Shown in pieces: positions 1-9,796 of a stretch of DNA of 64,000 bases (position 1 is its first letter; each line of letters starts with the position of its first letter). The position numbers and the translations under genes are program-made. A model generated the notes under the pieces. It was given only the letters and a program-made list of their open reading frames with translations. It searched no databases and was not told the origin of the DNA. The stretch is from Ruminiclostridium sp. (GTDB lineage: Bacteria; Bacillota; Clostridia; Oscillospirales; Ruminococcaceae): assembly GCA_017625405.1 (NCBI GenBank), contig JAGALB010000043.1, forward strand, positions 62,001-126,000, given 5' to 3'.

Positions 1-450
1 TGCGGGAGCATTTTCCTTTTCACGCTTTTCGTCCAGCATCGCCTTTATTACGCCGATATTTTCCAGAACGGTAATCGCAATAATGATAATTGTGATGAAA
101 ATACAGGGCATGTAAAGTTCGGTGGGACCGTTGCTTTCCTGAGTGTACTTGTATAAATCGGCAAAACCCGAGTATACAACAAGTGTGCCGATGAAACCGC
201 ATAAAGATAGACAGGTAGCAATTTTGCAGAGTCTGCACATTACAAGTACAGCAGGAATAACATATCCGATTACCGAAGTCAGAAGCCAGACGATAATATA
301 CGGACTTTCCGCAATATCGGCAGAAACAAGGCTGTCTCCCGTTGAAAGGATTACAGCAGGGAAGAGAACTCCGCAGCCGATTCCCCAGATTGCGGCAAGA
401 AACAGCATAATAAATTTAAGAATTTTTTTGATTACATTAATTGTTTTCAT
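1..450 (-). CDS. Multi-pass membrane protein, C-terminus cut by window edge
   Basis: The frame opens with ATG at 448-450 and stays open for 150 codons to base 1, so the C-terminal end lies outside the window. Four hydrophobic segments are visible, at about residues 9-32, 48-68, 76-95 and 112-132. They are followed by a charged stretch (LDEKREKEN) that looks cytoplasmic. A GGAAAAGG ribosome binding site lies about seven bases upstream of the ATG. I do not recognise the family. It is divergent from spoIVB, with about 150 bases between the two starts. Function unknown; confident only that it is a real membrane-protein gene. Confidence 0.7.
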   Translation of the reverse strand, partial: MKTINVIKKILKFIMLFLAAIWGIGCGVLFPAVILSTGDSLVSADIAESPYIIVWLLTSVIGYVIPAVLVMCRLCKIATCLSLCGFIGTLVVYSGFADLYKYTQESNGPTELYMPCIFITIIIIAITVLENIGVIKAMLDEKREKENAPA

Positions 451-604
451 ATTATTGACCTTTTCCGAATATAATTTACTATCTGAAAATATAATAGCAC
501 AATTTTGCATAAAAGGCAATATAAATCTTTAAAAACTTCCACTTATAAAGCTTTGTGCAGTGCAGAATATATAAGTGTGAAACGAAAAGAAAGGAAAAGG
601 GAAA

Positions 605-1675
605 ATGAAGAAAAAATACGGAGCTTTATATTGTTCTGCGGCGGCGTTATTTATTTCCCTGACAGGTTTGCTTACAGCCGATGCACAGGCTGAGCAATAT
701 GTCGGTGCGGGGCAGATCTGTGCAGTATATGAGGAGCGCAGAACTCTTGTTCCCTGCGGTACTCCCTTTGGAATAAAAATGCTTACGGACGGGGTTATGG
801 TTACGGATTTCGGCACTGTAAACGGTCTGTATGACTGCATATCACCGGCTGAAGCGGCAGGCATAAAGCGTGGTGACATTATTACAGCGGTCAACGGTAT
901 AGAAATAACAGACAGCATATCACTGAGCGAGGCTGTTCAGGAGCACTGCGATATGTGTACGCTTGAAATAATCCGTAACGGAAACGTAATTGAAGTGACG
1001 GCAATACCCGTCTGTTCATCAGAGGACGGAGAATACAAGCTCGGACTATGGACAAGGGATAGCTGTGCAGGCATAGGTACGATGACATTCTATGACCCCG
1101 AAAACAATATTTTCGGCGGTCTCGGTCATTCTGTAAGCGATGTGTCAACGGGGATGACTCTTCCGCTTCTTGATGGTGAAATAACCACAGTGACGATTAC
1201 AGATATACTCAAAGGTTCAGACGGTGTTCCGGGAGAACTGCGAGGAGCGTTCATATCTGACAGCGAAACAGGAACGGTAGAGATTAACAGCGAGTACGGC
1301 GTATTCGGTTATTCCGATATTACTCCCGTACTTAACGAGCCCGTTGAAATAGCGTATAACAGTGAAATTAAAAAGGGTAAAGCGACAATCTATACAACTG
1401 TTGCGGGGATGATGCCCAAGGAATATGAAATAGAAATTGAAAAAATTGATTACGGCAGTACCTCTGCATCAAGAAATATGACAATACGCATAACGGACAA
1501 GGAGCTTTTATCTCTTACAGGCGGCATTGTCCAGGGTATGAGCGGAAGTCCTATCATACAGGACGGGCGGATTATCGGCGCAGTCACTCATGTGCTTATA
1601 AATGACAGCGCAATGGGATACGGTATTTTTATAGAAAATATGTGTGATGTTGCTTGTCAGCTTGAATTGAATTAA
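605..1675 (+). CDS. spoIVB: SpoIVB-type sporulation serine peptidase
   Basis: SpoIVB is secreted from the forespore and signals activation of pro-sigma-K processing in the mother cell. This 356-residue protein has an N-terminal hydrophobic signal/anchor (about 7-28), a PDZ domain (about 62-135, with the AGIKRGD carboxylate-binding region) and a C-terminal S55 peptidase domain. The likely triad is His175 in GGLGHS, Asp298 in ITDKELL and the serine of GMSGSP (about 313); this matches the family spacing of about 15 residues between Asp and Ser. The ATG follows an AGGAAAAGGG ribosome binding site. In Bacillus it is transcribed by sigma-G/sigma-F; I could not pick a clear forespore promoter here. 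It is a single gene ending in a strong bidirectional terminator. Slightly shorter than the Bacillus protein. Confidence 0.93.
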   Translation: MKKKYGALYCSAAALFISLTGLLTADAQAEQYVGAGQICAVYEERRTLVPCGTPFGIKMLTDGVMVTDFGTVNGLYDCISPAEAAGIKRGDIITAVNGIEITDSISLSEAVQEHCDMCTLEIIRNGNVIEVTAIPVCSSEDGEYKLGLWTRDSCAGIGTMTFYDPENNIFGGLGHSVSDVSTGMTLPLLDGEITTVTITDILKGSDGVPGELRGAFISDSETGTVEINSEYGVFGYSDITPVLNEPVEIAYNSEIKKGKATIYTTVAGMMPKEYEIEIEKIDYGSTSASRNMTIRITDKELLSLTGGIVQGMSGSPIIQDGRIIGAVTHVLINDSAMGYGIFIENMCDVACQLELN

Positions 1676-1677
1676 AA

Positions 1678-1707
1678 ATGTTCACAGCGATTAACCGCTG
1701 TGAACAT
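1678..1707. terminator. Bidirectional terminator between spoIVB and the recG-linked membrane gene
   Basis: A 12-base-pair perfect stem (1678-1689 with 1696-1707, loop ATTAAC) has T-rich sequence on the plus side and an A-rich flank that reads as T-rich on the minus side. It lies just after the spoIVB stop and overlaps the last codons of the convergent gene. Confidence 0.85.
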
Positions 1708-2173
1708 TTTCTTTTGTTTTCTTTTTATGATTGAGAACAGCTTTTATTATAGCACATATGAGAAGATAAAAGATAAGCGTCGGAAAGGTAAGTTTAAAGA
1801 TAAACTGCGTCCACTGGTCGTTCATTATAGCTTCCCAGCCGTAGTAATGCTCACCAATGGGTTCGCCTGTGAACCATGCTGTTTCCTGATGGCCGTTTAC
1901 AAAATCAATGGCAAACATTATCAAAGGAATGGTATTGAGGCTTATAAGCGCATAAAGAAAGAACAGGTAAATGCTTTTTCCGAATCCCACATTCTCCTTT
2001 TTTCTGAGAAAAATAATGAATACCAACTCATAGATAGTCAACATAACCGCAATTATCACGCACATATAATCTCCGAGATAATATGCCCAGTTACAGAATA
2101 GCATGACAGGGTATACAAAAAATGTCAATGCGAAGATAATGCTGAATTTTTCATTTTTAATCTTTTCCATCAT
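1691..2173 (-). CDS. Small four-segment membrane protein downstream of recG
   Basis: A 160-residue protein with hydrophobic segments at about 11-30, 36-56, 68-88 and 126-147, plus basic ends (KIKNEK, NHKKKTKENVHSG). It starts in an ATGA overlap with the recG stop, so translation is probably coupled to recG and it is the last gene of that operon. Its final codons run into the terminator hairpin shared with spoIVB. The extracytoplasmic loop carries HQETAWFTGEPIGEHYYGWEAI. No known domain recognised; function unknown. Confidence 0.7.
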   Translation of the reverse strand: MMEKIKNEKFSIIFALTFFVYPVMLFCNWAYYLGDYMCVIIAVMLTIYELVFIIFLRKKENVGFGKSIYLFFLYALISLNTIPLIMFAIDFVNGHQETAWFTGEPIGEHYYGWEAIMNDQWTQFIFKLTFPTLIFYLLICAIIKAVLNHKKKTKENVHSG

Positions 2174-4182
2174 TTATTCCTCTCAAAAAGCCTCGTTACA
2201 AGCTTTCTCAGTCCCGAATTTTCTGTTTTTGTAAGTTTCGGGTCTTTTTTAAGTATTTCCTCGGTAAGAATCTTTGTTTCTTCCAGTATTTCTATATCTG
2301 ATGACATATCGGCAATTTTGAGTTCAGGCAGACCGTGCTGCTTTGAGCCGAAAAAGTCACCGGGACCACGCAGTCTGAGGTCTTCGTTTGCAATTTCAAA
2401 GCCGTCGGAAGTACGCACCATGGTATCAATTCTCGCCTTTGTATATTCGCTTCTGCTGTCTGTTATGAGAATGCAATGTGACTGTTCCGAACCACGTCCT
2501 ACACGGCCACGAAGCTGATGAAGCTGGGAAAGTCCGAATTGCTCGGCGTTTTCGATAACCATAACCACTGCATTGGGCACGTCAACACCTACCTCAATAA
2601 CGGTTGTGGAAACGAGGAGCTTTATTTCATTATCCTTGAAGCGCCCCATCACTTCGTCCTTTTCCTTCTGCTTCATTTTACCGTGAAGCAGCCCGATGGG
2701 AATATCTGAAAAATGCTCGTTTTTAAGGGTTTCAAAGTATTTCACGGCACTTGCTTTTTCACTGATGCCTTCCTCGATGAGCGGGCAGACAATATAAGCC
2801 TGAAAGCCGTCAGAAATATATTTTTTTATGAAATTGTAGATTCTTTCACGGTAGCTTGTGTCAACGCCGTAGGTTTTTATGGGAATACGTCCCTTGGGCA
2901 TTTCGTTAAGTACGGATATTTCAAGATCACCGTAGATAATAAGTGCAAGGGTGCGTGGAATAGGTGTCGCCGACATGACAAGAGTATGAGGCTTCATACC
3001 TTTGGCTGAAAGTATTGCCCTTTGTTCGACACCGAAACGGTGCTGTTCATCGGTGATTACCAGCCCCAGGTCCCTGAATCTGACTTTTTCCTGGATAAGT
3101 GCCTGTGTTCCCACCGCAACATCAGCTGTACCCTCGGAAATCTCTTTATAAACTGCAGCTTTACGGCTGCTGCCTGTGAGAAGTACAACGTTTATTCCCA
3201 TTGGCTCCAGAAAGCTTTTAAGTGTATTGTAATGCTGTTTTGCAAGTATTTCCGTGGGAGCCATAAGTGCGGACTGATAACCGTTTTTTGCTGCAAAACA
3301 GCAGATTGCTGCAGCTACAAGGGTTTTACCGCTGCCTACGTCGCCCTGTAAAAGTCTGTTCATGGGAATTTCTGTCTGCATATCAGTCATGCAGTCTTTT
3401 ACTGCATTAAGCTGGGCATTTGTGGGAGTGAAGGGAAGAACTGAAAAGAAATCCGAAATATCCTTATTTTCCATTACAACGGAGGTTGTACTGCGGTTTT
3501 TGCCTTTAAGAAGCTTCAGTCCCAGCTGTAATGTAAGCAGTTCTTCAAAGGCGAGTCTTCTGCGTGAATCAAGTAGTTCATCGTAGTTTTCGGGAAAGTG
3601 AACACCCTGAAGAGATTTTCTGTAATCCGAAAGCAGGAATTTTTCTCTGATATTTTCAGGCAGCAGATCTTCTGTTTCGCAGTTTTTCAAAGCATTTTTT
3701 ACACAGTTGGAAACTGTATTTGCCGTAAGACCCGCTGTGAGGTTGTATTTAGGAGTCAGGAGATTTTTTTCTTCAGCATTTATAAATACAGGAGAATTAC
3801 ATTCCTTTGCAAGAAATGTTCCCTTGATTTTTCCGTGGAAAATGTATTCTTCGCCCTGTTCCATTTTTTCAAAGGTATATTTGCTGTTGAAAAAGGTAAT
3901 CAGCATATTATCGGTATTGTCAGAAACAATAACCTTGAAAATCGAGTATCTGGGGCTTATGTATGGCGCAAGCTTTTTTATGACAACACCGCTGAAAACG
4001 GCGGTTTCCTCAGGCTCAAGCTCGCTTATGGGACGGGGAAGAGTATAGTCTACATAATCCCTCGGATAGTGGGTAAGTAAATCGCCGACAGTTTCTATAT
4101 CCAGCTTTCTGAACAGCTTTGCACGCTTTTCTCCTACGCCTTTAAGATATGTGATATCGTCATTTATCGTCAATTTACTCAC
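2170..4182 (-). CDS. recG: ATP-dependent DNA helicase RecG
   Basis: RecG remodels stalled replication forks and branch-migrates Holliday junctions. The 670-residue length is normal. Residues 1-150 form the wedge/OB region that grips the junction; the superfamily 2 motor follows, with Walker A GDVGSGKT (280-287), motif II DEQH (378-381) and the [18 protein letters not shown] and [14 protein letters not shown] motifs near the C-terminus. The ATG at 4182 follows AAAGGAG. It is the third gene of an asp23-fakA-recG group, an order also seen around yloU, yloV and recG in Bacillus, and overlaps the downstream membrane gene by four bases. Confidence 0.97.
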   Translation of the reverse strand: MSKLTINDDITYLKGVGEKRAKLFRKLDIETVGDLLTHYPRDYVDYTLPRPISELEPEETAVFSGVVIKKLAPYISPRYSIFKVIVSDNTDNMLITFFNSKYTFEKMEQGEEYIFHGKIKGTFLAKECNSPVFINAEEKNLLTPKYNLTAGLTANTVSNCVKNALKNCETEDLLPENIREKFLLSDYRKSLQGVHFPENYDELLDSRRRLAFEELLTLQLGLKLLKGKNRSTTSVVMENKDISDFFSVLPFTPTNAQLNAVKDCMTDMQTEIPMNRLLQGDVGSGKTLVAAAICCFAAKNGYQSALMAPTEILAKQHYNTLKSFLEPMGINVVLLTGSSRKAAVYKEISEGTADVAVGTQALIQEKVRFRDLGLVITDEQHRFGVEQRAILSAKGMKPHTLVMSATPIPRTLALIIYGDLEISVLNEMPKGRIPIKTYGVDTSYRERIYNFIKKYISDGFQAYIVCPLIEEGISEKASAVKYFETLKNEHFSDIPIGLLHGKMKQKEKDEVMGRFKDNEIKLLVSTTVIEVGVDVPNAVVMVIENAEQFGLSQLHQLRGRVGRGSEQSHCILITDSRSEYTKARIDTMVRTSDGFEIANEDLRLRGPGDFFGSKQHGLPELKIADMSSDIEILEETKILTEEILKKDPKLTKTENSGLRKLVTRLFERNK

Positions 4183-4199
4183 TCCTTTCTAAGCAATAC

Positions 4200-4223
4200 G
4201 CCGCACCTGTATACAGGTGCGGC
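4200..4223. terminator. Perfect 24-base palindrome between fakA and recG
   Basis: A GCCGCACCTG arm, a TATA centre and the complementary arm can form a GC-rich hairpin in the 56 bases between the fakA stop and the recG start. The sequence after it on the minus strand is not a clean T-run. It is therefore better read as an attenuating or RNA-stabilising hairpin between co-transcribed genes than as a full terminator. Confidence 0.5.
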
Positions 4224-4238
4224 AGCAATATGTGTATT

Positions 4239-5894
4239 TTATTCAACTGATACCAGATAGTAGTATACAGGCTGACCGCCGTTTACAAGGCTGATTTCGA
4301 TGTCGTCGCTGATTTTGGAACGGAGATATTCAAATGCCTTTTCAGCGTCGCTGTCAGAAACATCTGCACCGTACATTACGGTAATGAAGCTTGTTTCGCT
4401 CTTTACAAGATGCTTTGTTACTTTATAGAGTACCTTTGTAAGATCCTTGTCAACAACAGCAAGCTTTCCGTTTTCCATACCGAGGATATCGCCCTGCTTG
4501 ATCTTCTTGTCATCTACTTCGCTGTCACGTACTGCAAATGTAATCTGACCTGAACCTACACGGTCAAAGGCTTCTGTCATAGCAATACTGTTTGTATCAG
4601 CGTCGGCAGAGGGATCAAATCCGAGCATAGCAGTGATACCCTGAGGGATTGAACGTGTCTGAAGCACGATAACCTTTCTGTCAGCAAGCTTTACAGTCTG
4701 TTCTGCTGCCATGATGATATTCTTGTTGTTGGGAAGAACGAAAACTGTATGAGCAGGTGTAGCATGGATAGCTTCCAGAATATCTTCAGTGGAAGGGTTG
4801 GAGGTCTGTCCGCCACGTACGATGCTGTCAACGCCTAAATCACGGAATAAAGCTTCAAGACCTGCGCCGTTTGCAACTGCAACAAATCCGAAATCCTTTT
4901 CAGGCTTTACATGAGGAAGCTTGTTCTGCTTTTCAAGCTCAACCTTTTCAGTCTGGCTCTTGTGCTGTTCTCTCATGTTTTCAATCTTGAGATTTACGAG
5001 AGGTCCGAAGGTAATACCCTTTTCAATGGCATTACCGGGATGTTCGGTATGAACATGAACCTTGATGATGTTATCGTCATCAACCACTACAACGCTGTCA
5101 CCGATGCTTTCGAGATAAGCACGGAGCTTCATGGGGTCGTCGCAGCCTTCCTTCTTGTTAACGATATATTCAGTGCAGTATGTGAATTCGATATCGGTTT
5201 CAAAAGAGCCTGCCGCATTTGTGCTGACAACGGTATTTTCTGTCTTGGGAGCATCCTTTGTTGCAATTATGCCGTTGCCCTCAAATACGCTGAGCATACC
5301 CTTGAGGATTACGAGGAAGCCCATACCGCCTGCGTCAACAACGCCTGCCTTCTTCAGTGCAGGAAGAAGCTCGGGAGTCTTTTCAAGAGAAACTTCACCT
5401 GCTTCGATAGTTGCCTTGAATATGGTGATAAAATCATCAGTTTCTTCTGCTAAAGCAGCTGCCGCTTCGCCTGCTTCTCTGGAAACTGTAAGTACAGTAC
5501 CCTCTGTGGGCTTCATTACGGATTTGTACGCAGCCTTTACACCGAGATTGATAGCTTCTGCAAAGTCCTTTCCGTTTGCTGTGGCCTTACCCTTGAAGCC
5601 TTTGGAGATGCCTCTGAAAAGGAGAGAAAGGATAACACCGGAGTTACCTCTTGCTCCACGGAGCATAGCAGTTGCAACTGCTTCTGAAACTGCACCTACC
5701 GTAACATCGTCACCCATTTTGCTGAGTTCGGGAACGGCATTCTTGATGGTCATTGACATATTCGTACCTGTGTCACCGTCGGGAACAGGGAATACGTTCA
5801 GTTCGTCCACCTCGTTCTTGTTATTGGCAATGTTGTTTGCACCCGAGATAATACTATCCCGGAGGAGCTTACCGCTGATTTCCAAAAAATACAC
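4239..5894 (-). CDS. fakA: Fatty acid kinase ATP-binding subunit FakA (DAK2/DhaL domain, YloV family)
   Basis: FakA phosphorylates exogenous fatty acids presented by a FakB (DegV-family) protein to give acyl-phosphate for phospholipid synthesis. The 551 residues match the family length. The N-terminal DhaL-type domain carries the metal-binding signature FPVPDGDTGTN (35-45) and the RGARGNSG loop (about 79-86). The middle and C-terminal DegV-like domain (from about 240) contains HVHTEHPGNA and GGQTSNPS. The start is probably GTG at 5894: it lines up with the family N-terminus, although the AAAGGA ribosome binding site is unusually close; TTG at 5885 is an alternative. It follows asp23 by 31 bases. 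No FakB is encoded in the window. Confidence 0.93.
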   Translation of the reverse strand: MYFLEISGKLLRDSIISGANNIANNKNEVDELNVFPVPDGDTGTNMSMTIKNAVPELSKMGDDVTVGAVSEAVATAMLRGARGNSGVILSLLFRGISKGFKGKATANGKDFAEAINLGVKAAYKSVMKPTEGTVLTVSREAGEAAAALAEETDDFITIFKATIEAGEVSLEKTPELLPALKKAGVVDAGGMGFLVILKGMLSVFEGNGIIATKDAPKTENTVVSTNAAGSFETDIEFTYCTEYIVNKKEGCDDPMKLRAYLESIGDSVVVVDDDNIIKVHVHTEHPGNAIEKGITFGPLVNLKIENMREQHKSQTEKVELEKQNKLPHVKPEKDFGFVAVANGAGLEALFRDLGVDSIVRGGQTSNPSTEDILEAIHATPAHTVFVLPNNKNIIMAAEQTVKLADRKVIVLQTRSIPQGITAMLGFDPSADADTNSIAMTEAFDRVGSGQITFAVRDSEVDDKKIKQGDILGMENGKLAVVDKDLTKVLYKVTKHLVKSETSFITVMYGADVSDSDAEKAFEYLRSKISDDIEISLVNGGQPVYYYLVSVE

Positions 5895-5925
5895 ATCCTT
5901 TATACTTATTTGATAAATTATTTAC

Positions 5926-6285
5926 TCAGTTTACAAGATCGTCTATATAAACATCGACCTTTTCTACATTTATGCCTGTCTGTTCGGCAATGATAAAGCT
6001 CAGTTTTTCCTGGATATTGTCTATGAGCGCTGTGGTGTTTGTGCCGTAAACGACAGCAACGTGAAGTGCAATACGCATTTTGCCGTCGGAAATTTTCACA
6101 TTGATACCCTTGCTTTCGCTGAAAAGCTTTCCCAGAACAGGAATAGATGTAATGATATCTTCATACTTGTTGCAGGGAGTAAGACCGGCAACACCGAAGC
6201 ATGAGGTTACGGAAGAACTGATCAGTGTTGTGAAAAAAGCTTTTGTGTAACGGATTTTTCCAAGGTGATTCTGAATTATAACCAT
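5926..6285 (-). CDS. Asp23/Gls24 family envelope stress protein (YloU type)
   Basis: A 119-residue Asp23/Gls24 protein with the family pattern GKIRYTKAFFTTLISSSVTSC near the start, followed by the IALHVAVVYGTN and IQEKLSFIIAEQTGI segments and the VDVYIDDLV end. Members are abundant, membrane-associated proteins linked to alkaline and envelope stress, with no enzymatic role. Position directly before fakA is conserved across Firmicutes. A consensus promoter lies 39 bases upstream (6324-6352), so this is probably the first gene of asp23-fakA-recG. Confidence 0.92.
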   Translation of the reverse strand: MVIIQNHLGKIRYTKAFFTTLISSSVTSCFGVAGLTPCNKYEDIITSIPVLGKLFSESKGINVKISDGKMRIALHVAVVYGTNTTALIDNIQEKLSFIIAEQTGINVEKVDVYIDDLVN

Positions 6286-6323
6286 AATACGGCCTTCCTT
6301 TCATACAGAATACAATTATAAAT

Positions 6324-6352
6324 ATTATACACTATTTTATTACAAATTTCAA
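6324..6352 (-). promoter_or_regulatory. Sigma-A promoter for asp23-fakA-recG
   Basis: On the minus strand, TTGAAA (6347-6352) and TATAAT (6324-6329) are separated by 17 bases. The -35 box begins four bases beyond the ispE stop codon, so the operon boundary is very tight, with no room for a terminator after ispE. Confidence 0.75.
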
Positions 6353-6355
6353 GCC

Positions 6356-7192
6356 CTATTCGGGAAATGTTATACATTTGAAAGGAGCTTCAATGAATTC
6401 ACAGGCTTTTTGCGCTGTATTTTCATTGCTGAAAATGCCGAAAACCGCACTTCCACTGCCTGTGAGGATGGAGCCGATAGCTCCGTTTTTACGCATTGTA
6501 TCGGTAATTTCCGAGATTCTTTCGTCATCATAAAGCTTTTCAAAAACGTTGTACATTTTGTCAGCCCATTTTTCTGCACCGCATGGCAGCTCTGCGATAA
6601 AATTTTCAAAATTATTATTTTCAGGCAGTGGATTCTCGTCATAAGCTCTGTATCCTGCGGGGGTGCTGCAGGAAAAATCAGGTTTTACAACGAGAAAAAC
6701 ATAGTTTTTCAGACAACCGACAGGCTTCATAATTTCGCCTATGCCTGTACATACCGCTGTTCCTCCTGTAATGCAGAAAGGAACATCCGCACCGAGAGAG
6801 GCGCCGATATCACAAAGCTTTCCGATGGTCAGCGGGCATCCGTACATTTCATTAAGCAGCTTCAGGACAGCCGCACCGTCAGTACTTGAGCCTCCCATGC
6901 CTGCTTCAAGAGGTATGTTCTTGCTGATATTAATATGGATTTTCGCTTTATTTCCTGTTTCCGAAAGAAAAGCAGCTGCCGCTTTATATGCGATGTTCTT
7001 TTCGTTGCAGGGGACTGCAAGGTTGTCACATTCAATAGAAATTCCGTCACCATCTGAAATTTCAGCAGTTACAACGTCGTAAAGACCGATCTGCTGCATT
7101 ACGGTATTCAGAGTGTGATAACCGTTTTCCAGCCTGCCTGTAATATCAAGAAACAGATTTACCTTTGCATAGGCTTTAATTTCTGATTTCAT
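6356..7192 (-). CDS. ispE: 4-diphosphocytidyl-2-C-methyl-D-erythritol kinase
   Basis: IspE phosphorylates CDP-methylerythritol in the non-mevalonate isoprenoid pathway. The 278-residue GHMP kinase has the AYAKVNLFLDI N-terminus (7-17), the ATP-binding PLEAGMGGSSTDGA loop (94-107) and the C-terminal LTGSGSAVFGIF motif. Its start overlaps the end of the aminotransferase gene by 17 bases, giving a tight operon with translational coupling. No other isoprenoid gene is in the window. Confidence 0.95.
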   Translation of the reverse strand: MKSEIKAYAKVNLFLDITGRLENGYHTLNTVMQQIGLYDVVTAEISDGDGISIECDNLAVPCNEKNIAYKAAAAFLSETGNKAKIHINISKNIPLEAGMGGSSTDGAAVLKLLNEMYGCPLTIGKLCDIGASLGADVPFCITGGTAVCTGIGEIMKPVGCLKNYVFLVVKPDFSCSTPAGYRAYDENPLPENNNFENFIAELPCGAEKWADKMYNVFEKLYDDERISEITDTMRKNGAIGSILTGSGSAVFGIFSNENTAQKACEFIEAPFKCITFPE

Positions 7193-8348
7193 CGAGAAAT
7201 TCCTTAATGCGCTTGAGCGCTGTATTTATGTGGTTGATAGAGTATGCGTAGCTTACACGGATATAACCCTCACCGCTTTCGCCGAATGCGTCGCCGGGAA
7301 CGACAGCTACGTGCTTTTTGTAGATAAGCTCTTCGCAGAACTGCTGTGAGGTCATTCCTGTGGATTTTATGCAGGGGAATACATAGAATGCGCCCTCAGG
7401 CTCGAAGCATTCCAGACCCATTTCATTAAAGCCCTTTACAATGAGCTTTCTTCTCATATCGTATTCGCTTACCATATTGTCAACGTCGGCACGGCATTCA
7501 CGCAGAGCAGTTACCGCAGCAAACTGGCTGACAGTAGGCGAACACATAATTGCGTACTGGTGAATTTTCAGCATCTGTGTCAGAATAGGCTCAGGACCTG
7601 CAGCGAAGCCGAGACGCCAGCCTGTCATGGCAAAAGCCTTTGAAAAACCGTTGATAACAATGGTACGCTCTTTCATACCGTCAATTTCCGCAATAGAAAC
7701 ATGGGGTACGCCGCCGTAGGTGAGCTCGGAATAGATTTCGTCGGAGATAACAATTATGTCCTTGTCACGGAGCACTGCAGCAATTTCCTCCAGATCCTCA
7801 CGGCGCATGACTGCACCTGTGGGGTTGTTGGGGAAGGGCAGGATAAGTGCTTTTGTCTTAGGTGTGATTTTTTCAAGAAGCTGCTTTGCAGTCAGCTTGA
7901 ACTTGTCTTCAACCTTAGTTTCGATAGGAACTGCCACGCCGCCTGTTAGCTGAACCATAGGAGCGTAGCACACAAAGGAAGGCTCAGGAACAAGTACTTC
8001 ATCACCGAAGTTTACAAGGGCACGTATAGCTGCGTCAATAGCTTCAGAGCCGCCTACCGTAACAAGAATTTCATGCTTCGGGTCATACGAACAGTGGATA
8101 CGCTCAGTGAGATAATCGTTTATTGCTTCTCTTAAAGTGTCAAGACCTGCGTTAGAGGTGTAGGTGGTCTTGCCCTTTTCGAGAGTGTGTATTGCTGTGC
8201 GTCGGATAGCAAAAGGTGTCTTGAAATCAGGTTCACCTACCGAAAGGCTTATGATATTGTCCATTGTAGCGGCAATATCAAAGAACTTTCTTATTCCTGA
8301 AAACTTGATACCCTGTACTCTGTCCGACAGAATGTTATCATAATTCAT
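7176..8348 (-). CDS. PLP-dependent class I/II aminotransferase (PatA/AspC family)
   Basis: A 390-residue fold-type I aminotransferase. Visible features are SVGEPDF near residue 38, the pocket residues FPNNPTGA (about 172) and SDEIYSEL (about 202), the PLP lysine in GFSKAFAMTGWR (about 237) and the phosphate-binding arginine in that segment. Family members act on aspartate, aromatic amino acids or N-acetyl-diaminopimelate; substrate cannot be assigned. ATG at 8348 shares one base with the regulator stop (TGATG); an in-frame GTG sits one codon earlier. Pairing with an Lrp/AsnC regulator is a common arrangement. Confidence 0.92.
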   Translation of the reverse strand: MNYDNILSDRVQGIKFSGIRKFFDIAATMDNIISLSVGEPDFKTPFAIRRTAIHTLEKGKTTYTSNAGLDTLREAINDYLTERIHCSYDPKHEILVTVGGSEAIDAAIRALVNFGDEVLVPEPSFVCYAPMVQLTGGVAVPIETKVEDKFKLTAKQLLEKITPKTKALILPFPNNPTGAVMRREDLEEIAAVLRDKDIIVISDEIYSELTYGGVPHVSIAEIDGMKERTIVINGFSKAFAMTGWRLGFAAGPEPILTQMLKIHQYAIMCSPTVSQFAAVTALRECRADVDNMVSEYDMRRKLIVKGFNEMGLECFEPEGAFYVFPCIKSTGMTSQQFCEELIYKKHVAVVPGDAFGESGEGYIRVSYAYSINHINTALKRIKEFLDEIRN

Positions 8349-8827
8349 CACGGAGAAACAAGGCTCCTTTCGTCTGCATAGCTGTTTTCAAAATGTACGC
8401 CCTTTTCTTTGTAACGGCGGAGAATGAAGTGTGTGGTTGTGGAAAGTACGCCGTCAATGGGAGCCAGTCTGTCAGAAACGAAGAGAGCAACCTCACGCAG
8501 GTTTGTACCTCTTACTGTTACAGAAAGGTCGAATGCACCGCTCATAAGATATACGCTGTCTACCTCAGGGTGCTGTGCAATCATAGCGGCGATATCATCA
8601 TAGCCGCACTGAACCTGGGGGGAAACCTTCAGCTCGATAAAAGCGGTAACGCAGTTCTTGTCAAATTCTTCTTCGTTTATTATAGCGGAATAACCGATGA
8701 TTGTACCGTCTTTTTCAAGCTGTGCAATCTTTTCGGCAACCTCTTTTTCTGTAATGCCAAGCATAACTGCCAGTTCATCATTGGAAAGACGGGCGTTTTC
8801 TCTTAATAATTTTACTAACTTTTTCAT
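8348..8827 (-). CDS. Lrp/AsnC family transcriptional regulator
   Basis: A 159-residue protein with an N-terminal helix-turn-helix (about 3-50, with LRENARLSNDELAVMLG and a KIAQLEKDGTIIGY wing) and a C-terminal RAM/ACT-like ligand domain (about 62-145, with the VDSVYLMSGAFDLSV strand). The family senses amino acids as octameric discs. It is directly upstream of, and coupled to, the aminotransferase, which suggests it controls that gene and itself in response to an amino acid; this is inference. An AAAGGAAG ribosome binding site precedes the ATG. Confidence 0.92.
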   Translation of the reverse strand: MKKLVKLLRENARLSNDELAVMLGITEKEVAEKIAQLEKDGTIIGYSAIINEEEFDKNCVTAFIELKVSPQVQCGYDDIAAMIAQHPEVDSVYLMSGAFDLSVTVRGTNLREVALFVSDRLAPIDGVLSTTTHFILRRYKEKGVHFENSYADERSLVSP

Positions 8828-8843
8828 AGTATTCTTCCTTTCG

Positions 8844-9653
8844 TCAGATTTTTATAAATTCGGGTTTTCTGTTTTTGAAGCAGGCAATTTCGCTGAAGCC
8901 TGCATTTTTTGCTATTTCAATACCCTCGGCAATGCCTTTTCCCAGATCCTCGCAGCAGTGAGCGTCTGAGCCGATTGTAAGAATACGTCCGCCCAGATCG
9001 TAGAAGCGTTTTACGTATTCAAAATCGGGGAGAGGTCTGCCGATTTTCTGTCTGAGTCCCGATGTGTTTATTTCAATACCCATGTTGTTTTTGATAAGAG
9101 TACGGAAAATTTCATCAATTATTGCCTTGTACGGCTCCATGTCAACTGCAATTCCCTTGTCGCCGACTATATAGCGAAGAGGGTAGGTGAGGTGACCGAG
9201 AACGTCAAACTGTGCCCATTCCGCCATTTCCAGCAGTTCTTCAAAGTAGATATCCAGCAGGAACTGCGGGTCAATTTCATTGTAATCGAGGAAATAGAAA
9301 TCATCATAGCCTCTTACCATATGACATGAGCCGATGATAAAATCATAGTTATAGCTGTCAAGCATACGGTTGGTAAGGGTCATATCGTGAAGTGCCTGTC
9401 CCAGTTCAACACCGTACTGCAAGCTGATTCTATCCTTGAATTTCTCTTTCAGCTGCGGAAGAATAACCGAAGACTGCCTTACAGGCTCTTCGTAAAGGAA
9501 TTCTTCGTCATAGAATTTGTTGATTTCAAGATGGTCTGTGATTGTGTAGTGCTTCATTCCCAGCTCAATGGCTCGGAGCACCATTTCTTCCACGCTGTTT
9601 TCTCCGTCGGGAGATTGTGTGGAGTGATTGTGAAAATCAAAAGGTATGTTCAT
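8844..9653 (-). CDS. PHP-domain phosphatase, histidinol-phosphatase (HisJ/HisK) family
   Basis: A 269-residue PHP-fold metallophosphoesterase. The metal ligands are recognisable in DFHNHSTQSPDG (N-terminus), YTITDHLE, GSCHMV, VLGHLTYPLRY and IGSDAHCCEDLGKG near the C-terminus. ATG at 9653 is preferred to the upstream in-frame ATG at 9683 because AAAGGA lies seven bases before it and the family begins right at this point. Members hydrolyse L-histidinol phosphate, but no his genes are nearby, so another small phosphate ester is possible. It lies 16 bases before the Lrp/AsnC gene in the same direction. Confidence 0.88.
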   Translation of the reverse strand: MNIPFDFHNHSTQSPDGENSVEEMVLRAIELGMKHYTITDHLEINKFYDEEFLYEEPVRQSSVILPQLKEKFKDRISLQYGVELGQALHDMTLTNRMLDSYNYDFIIGSCHMVRGYDDFYFLDYNEIDPQFLLDIYFEELLEMAEWAQFDVLGHLTYPLRYIVGDKGIAVDMEPYKAIIDEIFRTLIKNNMGIEINTSGLRQKIGRPLPDFEYVKRFYDLGGRILTIGSDAHCCEDLGKGIAEGIEIAKNAGFSEIACFKNRKPEFIKI

Positions 9654-9796
9654 TTTTTGTCCTTTCAATGTTTGTCTGCACATTAGTATATATATTGATT
9701 ATTCTATCATATTTTTCGTGATTTGTCTATAATTTTATATTAAATTCTTTTTAATATAAATTTTAATAGTATTTGTCAAAAAATTATCGTAATCTA

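Noticed and set aside
5131..5913. 260-codon open frame on the plus strand over fakA
   Set aside because: Antisense shadow of the DhaL-domain region of fakA; Ser/Thr/Pro/Ala-rich composition and no start signals.
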